Positions 8,369 through 17,225 of a stretch of 64,000 nucleotides of DNA are shown in pieces. This DNA comes from Niveispirillum sp. SYP-B3756 (GTDB lineage: Bacteria; Pseudomonadota; Alphaproteobacteria; Azospirillales; Azospirillaceae), in assembly GCF_009495745.1 (NCBI RefSeq), contig NZ_WIDQ01000002.1:434001-498000 (forward strand). Reading direction: 5' to 3'. Position 1 is the stretch's first letter; each line of letters begins with the position of its first letter. Both the position numbers and the translations under genes were made by a program. Below the pieces are notes generated by a model. That model did no database searches, had not been told where the DNA came from, and was given only the letters and a program-made list of their open reading frames with translations.

Positions 8369-9939
8369 GCACGCTTGATCAAGATGCGCTGCGGGACAGC
8401 GCCAGCGCCGCCGTGGCGGATGATCTGGATATCGATGCCATCCTGTCCCAGGTCTCCGCCCCGTTGGAGAAGAACTTCGAAAAGGGTCTGGAAGACCGGG
8501 CGAAGCTGGGCGTTGCCTGGCTGATGCGGTCGCTGCGGGCGGAAGATAAGCTGGACATAGCACAGCTTGACGGGCGTCTGATTGACCAGCTGGTTCAGCA
8601 GATTGATGAAAAGCTGACCGACCAGGTCAACGCCATCATGCATCATGATGACTTCCGTAAGATGGAGTCTGCCTGGCGCAGCGTACAGTTCCTGGTCGAG
8701 CGCACGGATTTCCGCCAGAATATCAAGCTGACCGTGCTGAATGTGACCAAGGAGGAGTTGGCGACCGATATGGCGTCGTCCAACGGCGACCCCAGCACCA
8801 CCAAGCTTTACCAGCATCTTTACTCCCCCAACCTTGGCACCTATGGCGGGTCTCCCTTCGGTGCCATGATCGGGAATTACGATTTTGGTCCCGCTTCGGG
8901 CGATGTGGCAACCTTGCGGGGTGTGGCCGCCGTTGCCGCCATGGCCCATGCCCCCTTCATCGCGGCGGCAAACCCGAAGATGTTGAGTCTCAACAACTTC
9001 AAGAGCCTGCATCAGCGCGGTGATATCAAAGGGCTGATGGAGGGGGACCAGTTCACCAAATGGAACTCCCTGCGCCAGACCGAAGATGCGCGCTATATCG
9101 GTTTGACCCTGCCACGCTTTGTGTTGCGGCTACCTTACGGGCCGGACAATCCGGTACGGGCGACCAGCTTCAGCTTCAAGGAACCGGCAGCGGCGGAGGA
9201 TGATGCCTATCTCTGGGGGAATTCGGCCTTCGCCTTCGCCTCCCGCTTGACAGCCAGCTTTGCTGAAAGCGGCTGGTGCTCCAACATCATCGGCCCCCGT
9301 GCGGGGGGGCGCGTCGCGGATCTGCCCGTTCATATCTATGAGCAGAAGCTCCATGATGACGATCAGGATGATGATTTTGATGATGAAAATGGGGCCGTGC
9401 CGAAAACCCGCCTCGTCTCTCGTCCGCCATTGGAAATTGATCTGACGAACCGGCGCGATACCGAGCTGCAGGAGGCGGGCTTCATTCCGCTGGTGATGCA
9501 TCAGGGCAAGGATGAGGCCGTTTTCTTCTCCGCCCAATCCATCCAGAAGCCGAAATTCTTCGGTACGCGCAAGGAGGACAAGGAGGCGGAGTTCAATTAT
9601 CGGCTCTCCACCCAACTGCCCTACATGTTCATCATCAGCCGGCTCGCCCATTACGTGAAGGCGATCCAGACCGAGGATATTGGTAGTTCGCTGACCCGGC
9701 AGCAATTGGAAACAAAGCTGCAGAACTGGGTCGCACAATATGTTGCCGCTCATGACAATCCCGGTGCCGATATCCTGCGTAAACGACCGCTGCGGGCCGC
9801 CAATATCGAGGTTTCCGACATAGAAGGGGAACCCGGCTGGTACCGGGTCGGCATCACGGTAACCCCCCATTACAAATACCAGGGGGCGTATTTCACGCTC
9901 TCCCTCTCCGGCCGCATGGAAAAGAAATTAAAAAAGTAA
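8365..9939 (+). CDS. tssC: TssC/VipB, large subunit of the T6SS contractile sheath
   Basis: A 524-residue sheath subunit whose C-terminal region is recognised by ClpV. Landmarks are FRKMESAWRSVQFLVERTD, TTKLYQHLYSPNLGTYGG, PFGAMIGNYDF, MAHAPFIAAANPKML, YIGLTLPRFVLRLPYG, and a C-terminal stretch with YRVGITVTPHYKYQGAYF. The length matches the family. A short acidic run (DDDQDDDFDDENG, about residue 330) is an unusual insertion. It starts by ATGA overlap with tssB, with AGGGG just upstream, and is followed by hcp after 72 bp. Confidence 0.97.
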   Translation: MSTLDQDALRDSASAAVADDLDIDAILSQVSAPLEKNFEKGLEDRAKLGVAWLMRSLRAEDKLDIAQLDGRLIDQLVQQIDEKLTDQVNAIMHHDDFRKMESAWRSVQFLVERTDFRQNIKLTVLNVTKEELATDMASSNGDPSTTKLYQHLYSPNLGTYGGSPFGAMIGNYDFGPASGDVATLRGVAAVAAMAHAPFIAAANPKMLSLNNFKSLHQRGDIKGLMEGDQFTKWNSLRQTEDARYIGLTLPRFVLRLPYGPDNPVRATSFSFKEPAAAEDDAYLWGNSAFAFASRLTASFAESGWCSNIIGPRAGGRVADLPVHIYEQKLHDDDQDDDFDDENGAVPKTRLVSRPPLEIDLTNRRDTELQEAGFIPLVMHQGKDEAVFFSAQSIQKPKFFGTRKEDKEAEFNYRLSTQLPYMFIISRLAHYVKAIQTEDIGSSLTRQQLETKLQNWVAQYVAAHDNPGADILRKRPLRAANIEVSDIEGEPGWYRVGITVTPHYKYQGAYFTLSLSGRMEKKLKK

Positions 9940-10011
9940 TCTTCTCCAGAGACCGCCTGATCAACGCAGCAAGCCCCAAGAACATCTGCAACATTTCAGG
10001 AGTATTCAAAC

Positions 10012-10527
10012 ATGCCCGTACCCGCCTATCTGACGATCAATGGCGCCAAGCAGGGTTTCATCTCTCAGGGTGCTTATACGGCTGAAAGTGTCGGCAATGG
10101 CTGGCAAGAAGGCCACGAAGATCAGGTTCTGATCCAGGCCTTCGATATGGGGGTGATGCAGCCGCGCGACCCCAATCATGGCCAGCCCAATGGCCGGCGC
10201 CGCCACCACCCTGCCAGCTTCACCAAGATCATGGACAAGGCTTCCCCGCTATTGTGGAAGGCGCTTTGTTCGGGTGAAGTTCTGCAGCTGGAGATGAAGT
10301 TCTATCGCACCTCCATGGAAGGGGAGCAGGAACATTACTTCACGGTGCAATGGACGGATGCCATTCTGGTGGATGGCAAGGGCTATATCCCCAACTGCCT
10401 GGATGCGAAGAACGACAATTATTCCCATATGGAAGATTGGCAGTTCATTTATCGCAAGGTGGTCTGGACGCATGAACGGGCCAGCGTTTCGCAGTCCGAT
10501 GACTGGCGGGATGGTGCCACCTCCTGA
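10012..10527 (+). CDS. hcp: Hcp/TssD, T6SS inner tube protein
   Basis: A 171-residue ring-forming protein that stacks into the T6SS tube and is secreted. It begins MPVPAYLTINGAKQGFISQG and contains GMQ-type loop elements (FDMGVMQPRDPNHGQP), RRHHPASFTKIMDKASPLLW and IYRKVVWTHE, matching the Hcp1 family along its full length. A good ribosome site (CAGGAG) lies 9-10 bases before ATG. A typical Hcp barrel is complete by the final residues DDWRDGATS. The frame is open for a further 69 codons beyond the TGA (separate entry). Confidence 0.97.
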   Translation: MPVPAYLTINGAKQGFISQGAYTAESVGNGWQEGHEDQVLIQAFDMGVMQPRDPNHGQPNGRRRHHPASFTKIMDKASPLLWKALCSGEVLQLEMKFYRTSMEGEQEHYFTVQWTDAILVDGKGYIPNCLDAKNDNYSHMEDWQFIYRKVVWTHERASVSQSDDWRDGATS

Positions 10528-10737
10528 AAGGGGAATGGGGCGGCGTCAGCCGCCCCACCACCGGCACCGGTGCCCAGACAACAGGCTCAGCCTCTGGTAC
10601 GGTTGGCACCCTTCACCACTGAACCGTCGCTGCCACCGCCGGCACCAGATGTTCCGGCCCCTGTTTCCGTCGGGCAGGGTAAGGCCTGGTGGCGGCGCTT
10701 CTGGCTCTGGCTGCGCCGTCTGTTGGGATCAAGCTGA
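10528..10737 (+). other. In-frame coding-like extension after the hcp stop codon
   Basis: Directly after the hcp TGA (10525-10527) the same frame stays open for 69 codons to a TGA at 10735. The translation is a proline/alanine linker (AAPPPAPVPRQQ, then SLPPPAPDVPAPVSV) ending in a tryptophan/arginine-rich amphipathic tail, AWWRRFWLWLRRLLGSS. There is no plausible separate start with a ribosome site; the only in-frame GTG (10570) has none. It could be a C-terminal Hcp extension cut off by a nonsense change, a readthrough product, or chance open frame in GC-rich DNA. A perfect hairpin begins 9 nt after the TGA. Confidence 0.35.
10537..10556 (+). terminator. Perfect hairpin immediately after hcp
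   Basis: GGGGCGGC and GCCGCCCC form an 8-bp GC stem with a GTCA loop, starting 9 nt after the hcp stop. There is no T-run, so it may be a 3'-end stabiliser of the abundant hcp mRNA or an attenuator rather than a classic terminator. Its position relative to the UGA also fits a readthrough stimulator. Confidence 0.5.
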
Positions 10738-10890
10738 TACCAAGGGGCATGTTCCATGCCCCTTGGAGGCCAGCGACTGCTGGCCCGCGGGCTCGTGCCC
10801 GCGTGAGCCAAGGCGGCGGATGCCGCCGCCCGGCACTTGAGGGAACTGGGAAATACCAAGAGCCATGATCCATGGCTCTTGGTATGAGAT
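10738..10890. repeat. Hairpin-array intergenic repeat, copy A
   Basis: Five stem-loops lie in tandem: CCAAGGGGCATG (12 bp, loop TTC), GGCCAGC (7 bp, loop GACT), CGCGGGC (7 bp, loop TCGT), GGCGGCGG (8 bp, loop ATG), and TACCAAGAGCCATG (14 bp, loop ATC). The core GGAGGCCAGCGACTGCTGG, then CGGCACTTGAGGGAAC, recurs in copies B and C. The ends (ATACCAAG and CTTGGTAT) can also pair with each other. It lies between hcp (rightward) and the leftward M20 gene, so it may also serve as a bidirectional terminator. Confidence 0.65.
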
Positions 10891-10893
10891 CGT

Positions 10894-12048
10894 TCAGTCC
10901 CGATAGCCCAGCAGACGGCCGACCAGCCCTTCCAGGATGGCGGTTGCCGCCACCAACTCGTCCAGTGGCACGAATTCATTGGCCCGGTGGCCCTGCCAGC
11001 CGGCACCGGGGCCGAAATTGACGATTTCGATCCCGTCATCGGCGAAATAGCGCCCGTCGCTGGCCCCGGTATCCTTCAAAAAGCGGGCGGGCGCACCCGT
11101 AACGTCCGCAATGGAGGCGGTCAGCGCGCTGACCAGCGGTCCGTCATGGGGGGCTCGGAAGCCGTTGGTGCCAGTCAGCAACCGGCAGGACAGATATTCG
11201 GCTTCCGGGTGGGCCTTCACCAGACCTTCAATCTCGGCAAAGGCATCGGCCAGCTTCTCCTCCGGCAGCAGGCGGCGGTCGATTTCCAGCCGGGCGAAAT
11301 TAGGCACGACATTGGTATTCTCACCACCCCGGAATATGCCGATATTCATGGTGGATTGCTGCTCTCCTACCTTGCGGTCAGCCAGCCGGCGGGTCATTTC
11401 GGCATCGATATAGGCAGCCAACCGGAACAGCCGCAAGATGGCATTATCCCCCGCTGCCGGGTTGCCGGCATGGGCGGATTTACCATGTGCCGCCAGTTCC
11501 ACCCACATCACGCCGCGTTCGGCGGTGATCAGCTGGTTTTCCGTCTGGGTGCCGACCACCAGCATATCGGGCTTCACCGCCCCGATTTCCCGCAGGAAGA
11601 AGGCGCCGTCGGGCCCCAGATTTTCCTCATCCCCGCAGAAGGTGAAGACAATCTCCCCCTTTGCCGGTCCGCCACGGCTTGCCACCTGTTCAGCCAGCCA
11701 GAGCTGGGCCGCCATGGAGCCTTTGCAATTGCCCGCCCCCAGCCCATGCACACGGCCATCGATCAGGGTGGCGACCAGCGGGTCGGTTTCCCACAGGCTG
11801 TGTTCGCCGATGCCCACCGTATCGGCATGGGCGTTGAAGACCAGGGAGGGCGCGCCATCGCCGAGTTTGGCCACCACATTGGCAATTTCCGGCCGGTCGC
11901 GGTCCAGCACCCGCACCTCATACCCCGCTGCCCGCAGCCGGTGGGCGGCATAGGCGGCGATGGCGCTGGTATCGCCCGGCGGGAAGGTGCTGGGGATGGC
12001 GATCAGGTCGGACAGGATGTCCAGCACGGGGTGGTCTTGGGTGTTCAT
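10894..12048 (-). CDS. M20-family amidohydrolase/peptidase (ArgE/DapE/CPG2-like)
   Basis: A 384-residue zinc-peptidase-fold enzyme. The metal/catalytic motif HADTVG (about residue 73) and the acidic pair FCGDEENLGPDG are present, as is the dimerisation-domain segment GKSAHAGNPAAGDNA and a C-terminal GWQGHRANEFVPL metal histidine. In the second metal motif the usual bridging Asp (as in GxGxxDMKG) is replaced: GLGAGNCKGSMA. The substrate cannot be read from the sequence. Co-directional placement 18 bp after an allantoate-amidohydrolase-type gene and next to xdhABC suggests an N-acyl or N-carbamoyl compound from purine breakdown. The stop is followed closely by repeat copy A. Confidence 0.8.
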   Translation of the reverse strand: MNTQDHPVLDILSDLIAIPSTFPPGDTSAIAAYAAHRLRAAGYEVRVLDRDRPEIANVVAKLGDGAPSLVFNAHADTVGIGEHSLWETDPLVATLIDGRVHGLGAGNCKGSMAAQLWLAEQVASRGGPAKGEIVFTFCGDEENLGPDGAFFLREIGAVKPDMLVVGTQTENQLITAERGVMWVELAAHGKSAHAGNPAAGDNAILRLFRLAAYIDAEMTRRLADRKVGEQQSTMNIGIFRGGENTNVVPNFARLEIDRRLLPEEKLADAFAEIEGLVKAHPEAEYLSCRLLTGTNGFRAPHDGPLVSALTASIADVTGAPARFLKDTGASDGRYFADDGIEIVNFGPGAGWQGHRANEFVPLDELVAATAILEGLVGRLLGYRD

Positions 12049-12066
12049 GGACTTCCTGTCTGTTTC

Positions 12067-13338
12067 TTACGCCCCGGCCAGCCGCACCAGCGTTTCCGCC
12101 AGCACCGCCGCCCCGGCGTGGCAATCCGCCGGGCTGGCATATTCGACCTCATTATGGCTGATCCCATCTTTGCAGGGGATGAAGATCATGCCGGTGGGGC
12201 AGCGCGGGGCCATGAATTTGGCGTCGTGATTGGCACCGGACGGCATGTCGCGGTGGGGATAGCCCAGCAGGGCGGCGGCGTCGCGCACCGCCTCCACCAC
12301 GGCGGGCGCGAAATCCACCGGGGCCGTGGTCGATGTCTCCCGCACCATCACCGCGCAGGGGGCCGCCAGCGATTGCAGCAGGGGCGTGATGGCATCGCCC
12401 TTCTCCTCCTTCACCACGCCGGCATCCGGGTGGCGGAAATCGATGGTGAAGATCACCTTGCCCGGCACGGTATTGGGCGATCCCGGCAGCACCTCAAACC
12501 GGCCAAAGGTGCAGCGGATAATATCGTCCGGATCATGCATCAACTCGTTCAGGGCGGTCACCATGCGCAGGGCCGCCTGAAAGGCATCCTTGCGCGCCCC
12601 GTGCGGGGTGGTGCCGGCATGGGCCTCCTGGCCCGTCACCTCTACCTGGAACCAGCGGCTGCCCTGGATGCCTTGCACCACGCCGATAGTCTTGCCCTCC
12701 GCTTCCAGCCGTGGGCCCTGTTCAATATGGGCCTCAACATAGGCGGCAGCGGCCCCACCAAAGGGGCGCACCGGCATCGGTGGGGCCAGGGCCAGGGTTT
12801 CGGCCAGCGCGTCTTTCACGCGGATGCCTTTCGGGTCGGTGCAGGCCAGCACCATCTCCAGGTCCATCTTGCCGGCGAACAGGGCGGAACCCATGCAATA
12901 GGGCTGGAAGCGGGAGCCTTCCTCATTGGTCCAGGCCACCAGTTCCACCGGATGGCGGGTGGCGATGCCGGCATCTTCCAGCGCCTCCAGCACCTCAAAC
13001 CCGGCCAGCACGCCATAGACGCCATCATAACGCCCGCCGGTGGGCTGGCTGTCCAGATGGCTGCCGGTCATCACCGGGGCGGCGCTGGGGTCGGTGCCGG
13101 GTCGGCGGACATACAGGTTGCCGATGCCATCGGTTTCCACCGAAAAGCCGCGCGCCAGCGCCCACCCGGTCAACAAGGCCCGCGCCTTGCCATCTTCCAC
13201 CGACAGGGCGGGCCGGTTCACCCCGCCCTTTTCCGTCGCCCCGATTGTGGCCATGTCGGCCAGCCGCTGCGCCAGCCTGTCCGGACGGACGAAACGGGCG
13301 ATGGTACCGGGGGCGGGGGAAGGGGCCATGCGGTGCAT
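12067..13338 (-). CDS. Allantoate amidohydrolase / N-carbamoyl-amino-acid hydrolase (M20 HyuC/AllC family)
   Basis: A 423-residue dinuclear-metal amidohydrolase. Characteristic elements are MTGSHLDSQPTGGRYDG (metal His and Asp), LVAWTNEEGSRFQPY (catalytic Glu), YVEAHIEQGPRLE, GQEAHAGTTPHGARKDA in the dimerisation domain, PSGANHDAKFM, and C-terminal GISHNEVEYASPADC. AllC releases ammonia and ureidoglycine/ureidoglycolate from allantoate; HyuC-type enzymes act on carbamoyl amino acids. The xanthine dehydrogenase genes immediately divergent favour the allantoate role, but sequence alone does not separate the two. ATG 13338 is called; ATG 13329 in the same frame has better spacing to AGCAGG. Confidence 0.85.
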   Translation of the reverse strand: MHRMAPSPAPGTIARFVRPDRLAQRLADMATIGATEKGGVNRPALSVEDGKARALLTGWALARGFSVETDGIGNLYVRRPGTDPSAAPVMTGSHLDSQPTGGRYDGVYGVLAGFEVLEALEDAGIATRHPVELVAWTNEEGSRFQPYCMGSALFAGKMDLEMVLACTDPKGIRVKDALAETLALAPPMPVRPFGGAAAAYVEAHIEQGPRLEAEGKTIGVVQGIQGSRWFQVEVTGQEAHAGTTPHGARKDAFQAALRMVTALNELMHDPDDIIRCTFGRFEVLPGSPNTVPGKVIFTIDFRHPDAGVVKEEKGDAITPLLQSLAAPCAVMVRETSTTAPVDFAPAVVEAVRDAAALLGYPHRDMPSGANHDAKFMAPRCPTGMIFIPCKDGISHNEVEYASPADCHAGAAVLAETLVRLAGA

Positions 13339-13398
13339 CCTGCTGGTGGTTGCTCACAAACAAAAATGTTGCACCGCATAAAAGTTCTGTAAAGCGCC

Positions 13399-13430
13399 TT
13401 GACAGTGATCCTTTCCTGTTTTGCCATACT
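13399..13430 (+). promoter_or_regulatory. Candidate promoter for xdhABC
   Basis: TTGACA at 13399-13404 is a perfect -35 hexamer in the 117-bp divergent gap. A CATACT at 13425 could be the -10, but the spacing of 20 is long; TGCCAT at 13422 gives 17. I see no clear regulator palindrome. Confidence 0.35.
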
Positions 13431-13455
13431 GTCTTCAGGAAATGATTGGACCCAG

Positions 13456-14889
13456 ATGGCCGAAACGATCCGCTTCCTGCACCGGGGACAGGTGCGCCAC
13501 CTTGCTGGTTTTTCGCCCACGCGCACCGTGCTGGACTTCCTGCGGGAAGATGAACGGCGCTGCGGCAGCAAGGAGGGCTGCAATGAGGGGGATTGCGGCG
13601 CCTGCACCATCGTGCTGGGGGCGGAGGAGGACGGAAGGCTGGTTTATCGTGCCGTCAATGCCTGTATCCTGTTCATCGGTGCTCTGGATGGCAAGGAACT
13701 GCTGACGGTGGAGGATCTGGCCGGGCCTGATGGTGCGCTGCACAAGGTGCAGCATTCCATGGTGGATTGCCATGGCAGCCAGTGTGGTTTCTGCACCCCT
13801 GGCATCGTCATGTCGCTCTACGCCCTTCATGTCGGGGGCGCGGTGCCGGACCGGCAGCGGATCGATACGGCCCTGGCCGGCAATCTCTGCCGCTGCACCG
13901 GCTACCGCCCCATCATCCAGGCGGCCCAGGCCATGGGGGTGGCGGTGCCGGATGCGGCAGAAATGGCGGAAAAGCTGGAATTGCTGCGCAGCATGAAGGG
14001 TGACGACAGCGCGCTGCTGCCCGGCTCCGCCGACGCGTTGGCGGACCTGCTGCTGCATTATCCCGATGCCACCCTGGTGGCGGGCGGCACCGATGTCGGG
14101 CTGTGGGTGACGAAACAATGCCGCGATCTGGGGCGCATCATCCATCTGGGCCAGGTGGCGGATTTGCAGCAGATCGAACGGGCGGATGGCTGGCTGCGCA
14201 TCGGCGCGGCTGTTACGGTCGCACGGGCTGCCGATATGCTGGGCGGGCTTTACCCCGATCTGGCCGTGCTGTTCCGCCTCTATGGTTCCGAGCAGGTGCG
14301 CAATTCGGCCACGCTGGGCGGCAATATCGCCAACGGGTCGCCCATTGGCGATTCCATGCCAGCCTTGATCGCGCTGGGCGCACGGCTGGTGCTGCGGCGC
14401 GGGGCCGTGCGGCGGGAACTGGCGCTGGAAGATTTCTTTCTGGCCTATCGCCAGACGGCCTTGCGGCCGGGGGAATTCCTGGAAACCATTCTGGTGCCGG
14501 AACCGCCGCCCGATCTGGCCTTTGCCTGCTATAAAATCTCCAAACGCTTTGATCAGGATATCTCCGCCGTGATGGCCGGCTTCGGGCTGATGCTGGAAGC
14601 CGGTGTCGTGCGGGCGGCCCGGCTGGCCTATGGCGGCATGGCCGGCACGCCGAAACGGGCGGCGGCGGCAGAGGCGGTGCTGATCGGCCGCCCCTTCGAT
14701 GCGGCGGCGGCCCGCGATGCAGCGGCGGCACTGGCGCGGGATTTTCAGCCCTTGAGCGATATGCGCGCCAGTGCCGATTATCGCCTGCTGGTGGCGGGCA
14801 ATCTGATCGTGAAATTTCAGGCTGAATGGGTGGGGGCCGCCCTGGCCACCACCCGCGTGCCAGCCTTTAAGGCGGGGGGTGTGGCATGA
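13456..14889 (+). CDS. xdhA: Xanthine dehydrogenase small subunit (2Fe-2S and FAD)
   Basis: A 477-residue iron-sulfur/flavin subunit that passes electrons from the molybdenum centre to NAD. The plant-type ferredoxin cluster is at the N-terminus (CGSKEGCNEGDCGACTIVLG). The second 2Fe-2S domain follows (SQCGFCTPGIVMSLYALH, GNLCRCTGYRPIIQA). The FAD-binding domain begins near 190 (LVAGGTDVGLWVTKQ, then SATLGGNIANGSPIGDSMP). A CO-dehydrogenase flavoprotein C-terminal domain ends the protein. ATG 13456 gives the canonical start MAETIRFLHRG; the open frame upstream includes the -35 region and is not coding. It overlaps xdhB by ATGA. Confidence 0.96.
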   Translation: MAETIRFLHRGQVRHLAGFSPTRTVLDFLREDERRCGSKEGCNEGDCGACTIVLGAEEDGRLVYRAVNACILFIGALDGKELLTVEDLAGPDGALHKVQHSMVDCHGSQCGFCTPGIVMSLYALHVGGAVPDRQRIDTALAGNLCRCTGYRPIIQAAQAMGVAVPDAAEMAEKLELLRSMKGDDSALLPGSADALADLLLHYPDATLVAGGTDVGLWVTKQCRDLGRIIHLGQVADLQQIERADGWLRIGAAVTVARAADMLGGLYPDLAVLFRLYGSEQVRNSATLGGNIANGSPIGDSMPALIALGARLVLRRGAVRRELALEDFFLAYRQTALRPGEFLETILVPEPPPDLAFACYKISKRFDQDISAVMAGFGLMLEAGVVRAARLAYGGMAGTPKRAAAAEAVLIGRPFDAAAARDAAAALARDFQPLSDMRASADYRLLVAGNLIVKFQAEWVGAALATTRVPAFKAGGVA

Positions 14890-17225
14890 GCACCCAGCGA
14901 CCCGCCCGCGCCCCGGCCCCGGTGCCGTTCCCCGCCGTGCATCATGATATCCGGCATGAAAGTGCCCATGCCCATGTTGCGGGTACGGCGCGCTATGTTG
15001 ATGATATGCCGGAACCCGCCGGGCTGCTGCACGCCGCCTTGGGGCAAAGCCGCATCGCCCATGGCCGCATCCTGTCCATGGACCTGTCGGCAGTGCGTGC
15101 ATATCCCGGCGTTGTCGCGGTGCTGACGGCGGCGGATGTGCCGGGGGTGAATGATGTCGGCCCGGTGGTGGCCGACGATCCGATCTTCGCCGATGGGCTG
15201 GTGGAATATGTCGGGCAAAGCCTGTTTGCTGTGGCCGCCACCAGCCGGCAGGCCGCCCGCGCCGCCGCAAGGCTGGCGAAGGTGGAATATGAAGAGCGTC
15301 CCGCCATCGTGACCATCGCCCAGGCCCGCGCGGCGGACAGCCATTTATTGCCGCCCAGGCGGGTGCAGCGGGGCGATCCGGAAAGCGTGATCGCGGCGGC
15401 GCCGCACCGGCTTTCCGGCCATATTGTCATTGGCGGGCAGGATCATTTCTATCTGGAAGGCCAGATATCGCTGGCCACACCGGGGGAGGATGGCGACATG
15501 CATATCCTCTGTTCCACCCAGCACCCGTCGGAGGTGCAGCATCTGGTGGCCCGCGCGCTGGGAAGGCCCGACAATGCGGTGGTGGTGGAGGTGCGGCGCA
15601 TGGGCGGTGCCTTCGGTGGCAAGGAGACACAGGCCAGCCTGTTTGCCGCCGCATCCGCCCTGTTGGCCGACCGCACAGGCCGCCCGGTGAAGCTGCGCCT
15701 GGACCGCGACGATGATATGGTGATGACCGGCAAGCGCCATGATTTCGAAACCCGCTACAGCGTGGGTTTCGATGATCAGGGGCACATTCTGGGGCTGGAT
15801 ATCACCCTGGAATCGCGTTGCGGCATGTCCACCGACCTGTCGGGCGCCATCAATGACCGGGCTTTGTTCCATTGCGATAATTGCTATTTCCTGCCCGATA
15901 TCCGCATCACCTCTTACCGTTACAAGACGCATACCGTCTCCAACACCGCCTTCCGGGGCTTTGGTGGGCCCCAGGGCATGGTGGGGATCGAACAGGTGAT
16001 CGATGACATTGCCCGCCATCGGGGATTGGACCCGCTGGATGTGCGGCTGGCCAACCTCTATGGCGGGCCAGGGCGGGACATCACGCCCTATGGGATGCGG
16101 GTGGAGGATAATGTCGCCCCGCAGATCATCCAGCGGCTGGCGGACAGTGCTCAGTACCGGGAACGGCGGGCGGCTTTGGCGGATTTCAACCGGACCTCCC
16201 CCATTCTGAAACGCGGGCTGGCCCTGACCCCGGTGAAGTTTGGCATTTCTTTCACCACCTCCTTCCTGAACCAGGGCGGGGCGCTGGTGCATCTTTATGC
16301 CGACGGGTCGGTGATGCTGAACCATGGCGGCACGGAGATGGGGCAGGGGCTCTATACCAAGGTGGCCCAGGTGGTGGCCGATGCGTTCGGCATCGGGCTG
16401 GACCGGGTGCGGGTGACATCCACCCGCACGGACAAGGTGCCCAATACCTCCGCCACCGCAGCGTCCGCCGGCACAGACTTGAACGGCATGGCGGCCTATA
16501 ACGCCGCCATCATCATCCGCGACCGGCTGGCCGGAATGCTGGCGGAGCGATGGGGCGTGGATGTTGCCGATATCCGTTTCGCCGACGGCAAGGCGACGGG
16601 CGGCGGGCAGGAGATCGCCTTTGACGATCTGGCCCGCCAGGCCTATCTGGCGCGGCTGTCGCTGTCGGCCACCGGCTTTTATGCCACGCCCAAGATTGAT
16701 GTGGATAAACAGACGCTGATCGGTCGCCCCTTCTATTATTTCGCCTATGGCGCTGCCTTGTCGGAAGTGGTGATCGACACGCTGACCGGGGAAAATAAGC
16801 TGCTGGCGGTGGATATCCTGCATGATTGTGGCAAGTCGCTGAACCCGGTGCTGGACCGGGGCCAGATTGAAGGCGGCTTCATCCAGGGCATGGGCTGGCT
16901 GACCATGGAGGAACTGGTGTTCGATGCGGCGGGCCGCCTGCGCACCCATGCGCCCTCCACCTATAAAATCCCCGGCTGCGGCGATGTGCCGGACCATTTC
17001 AATGTCACACTCTGCGACTGGCCCAATGGGGAGGACACCATCCACCGGTCCAAGGCGGTGGGGGAACCGCCGCTGATGCTGGCCATTTCCGTGCTGCACG
17101 CGCTGAAGGATGCGGTGGCCGCCTGTGGCGGCAGCGGGCCGGTGCTGCTGGACGCACCCGCCACCCCGGAACGAATTTTGCTGGCCGTCACCGCCCGCCA
17201 GCGGCAGGGGAGGGGACAGGCATGA
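14886..17225 (+). CDS. xdhB: Xanthine dehydrogenase large subunit (molybdopterin-binding)
   Basis: A 779-residue catalytic subunit that hydroxylates hypoxanthine to xanthine and xanthine to urate at a molybdenum cofactor. The a/b hammerhead domain is at the N-terminus (HESAHAHVAGTARYVDDMP). Cofactor-binding loops follow: GGQDHFYLEGQ, RRMGGAFGGKETQ, NTAFRGFGGPQGM, GGTEMGQGLYTK and ATAASAGTDLNG. The catalytic glutamate lies in KAVGEPPLML. The subunit order and ATGA overlaps on both sides (xdhA, xdhC) match classic bacterial xdhABC operons. Confidence 0.97.
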   Translation: MSTQRPARAPAPVPFPAVHHDIRHESAHAHVAGTARYVDDMPEPAGLLHAALGQSRIAHGRILSMDLSAVRAYPGVVAVLTAADVPGVNDVGPVVADDPIFADGLVEYVGQSLFAVAATSRQAARAAARLAKVEYEERPAIVTIAQARAADSHLLPPRRVQRGDPESVIAAAPHRLSGHIVIGGQDHFYLEGQISLATPGEDGDMHILCSTQHPSEVQHLVARALGRPDNAVVVEVRRMGGAFGGKETQASLFAAASALLADRTGRPVKLRLDRDDDMVMTGKRHDFETRYSVGFDDQGHILGLDITLESRCGMSTDLSGAINDRALFHCDNCYFLPDIRITSYRYKTHTVSNTAFRGFGGPQGMVGIEQVIDDIARHRGLDPLDVRLANLYGGPGRDITPYGMRVEDNVAPQIIQRLADSAQYRERRAALADFNRTSPILKRGLALTPVKFGISFTTSFLNQGGALVHLYADGSVMLNHGGTEMGQGLYTKVAQVVADAFGIGLDRVRVTSTRTDKVPNTSATAASAGTDLNGMAAYNAAIIIRDRLAGMLAERWGVDVADIRFADGKATGGGQEIAFDDLARQAYLARLSLSATGFYATPKIDVDKQTLIGRPFYYFAYGAALSEVVIDTLTGENKLLAVDILHDCGKSLNPVLDRGQIEGGFIQGMGWLTMEELVFDAAGRLRTHAPSTYKIPGCGDVPDHFNVTLCDWPNGEDTIHRSKAVGEPPLMLAISVLHALKDAVAACGGSGPVLLDAPATPERILLAVTARQRQGRGQA

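Noticed and set aside
10525-10560. UGA plus nearby stem-loop with G at the loop start could be a selenocysteine (SECIS) site.
   Set aside because: The flanking residues show no redox motif, Hcp has no known selenoprotein members, and I see no sel genes in the window; generic readthrough or truncation explains it more simply.
10987-13392. An 801-codon plus-strand open frame.
   Set aside because: It lies opposite the two M20 enzymes and shows no recognisable protein features.
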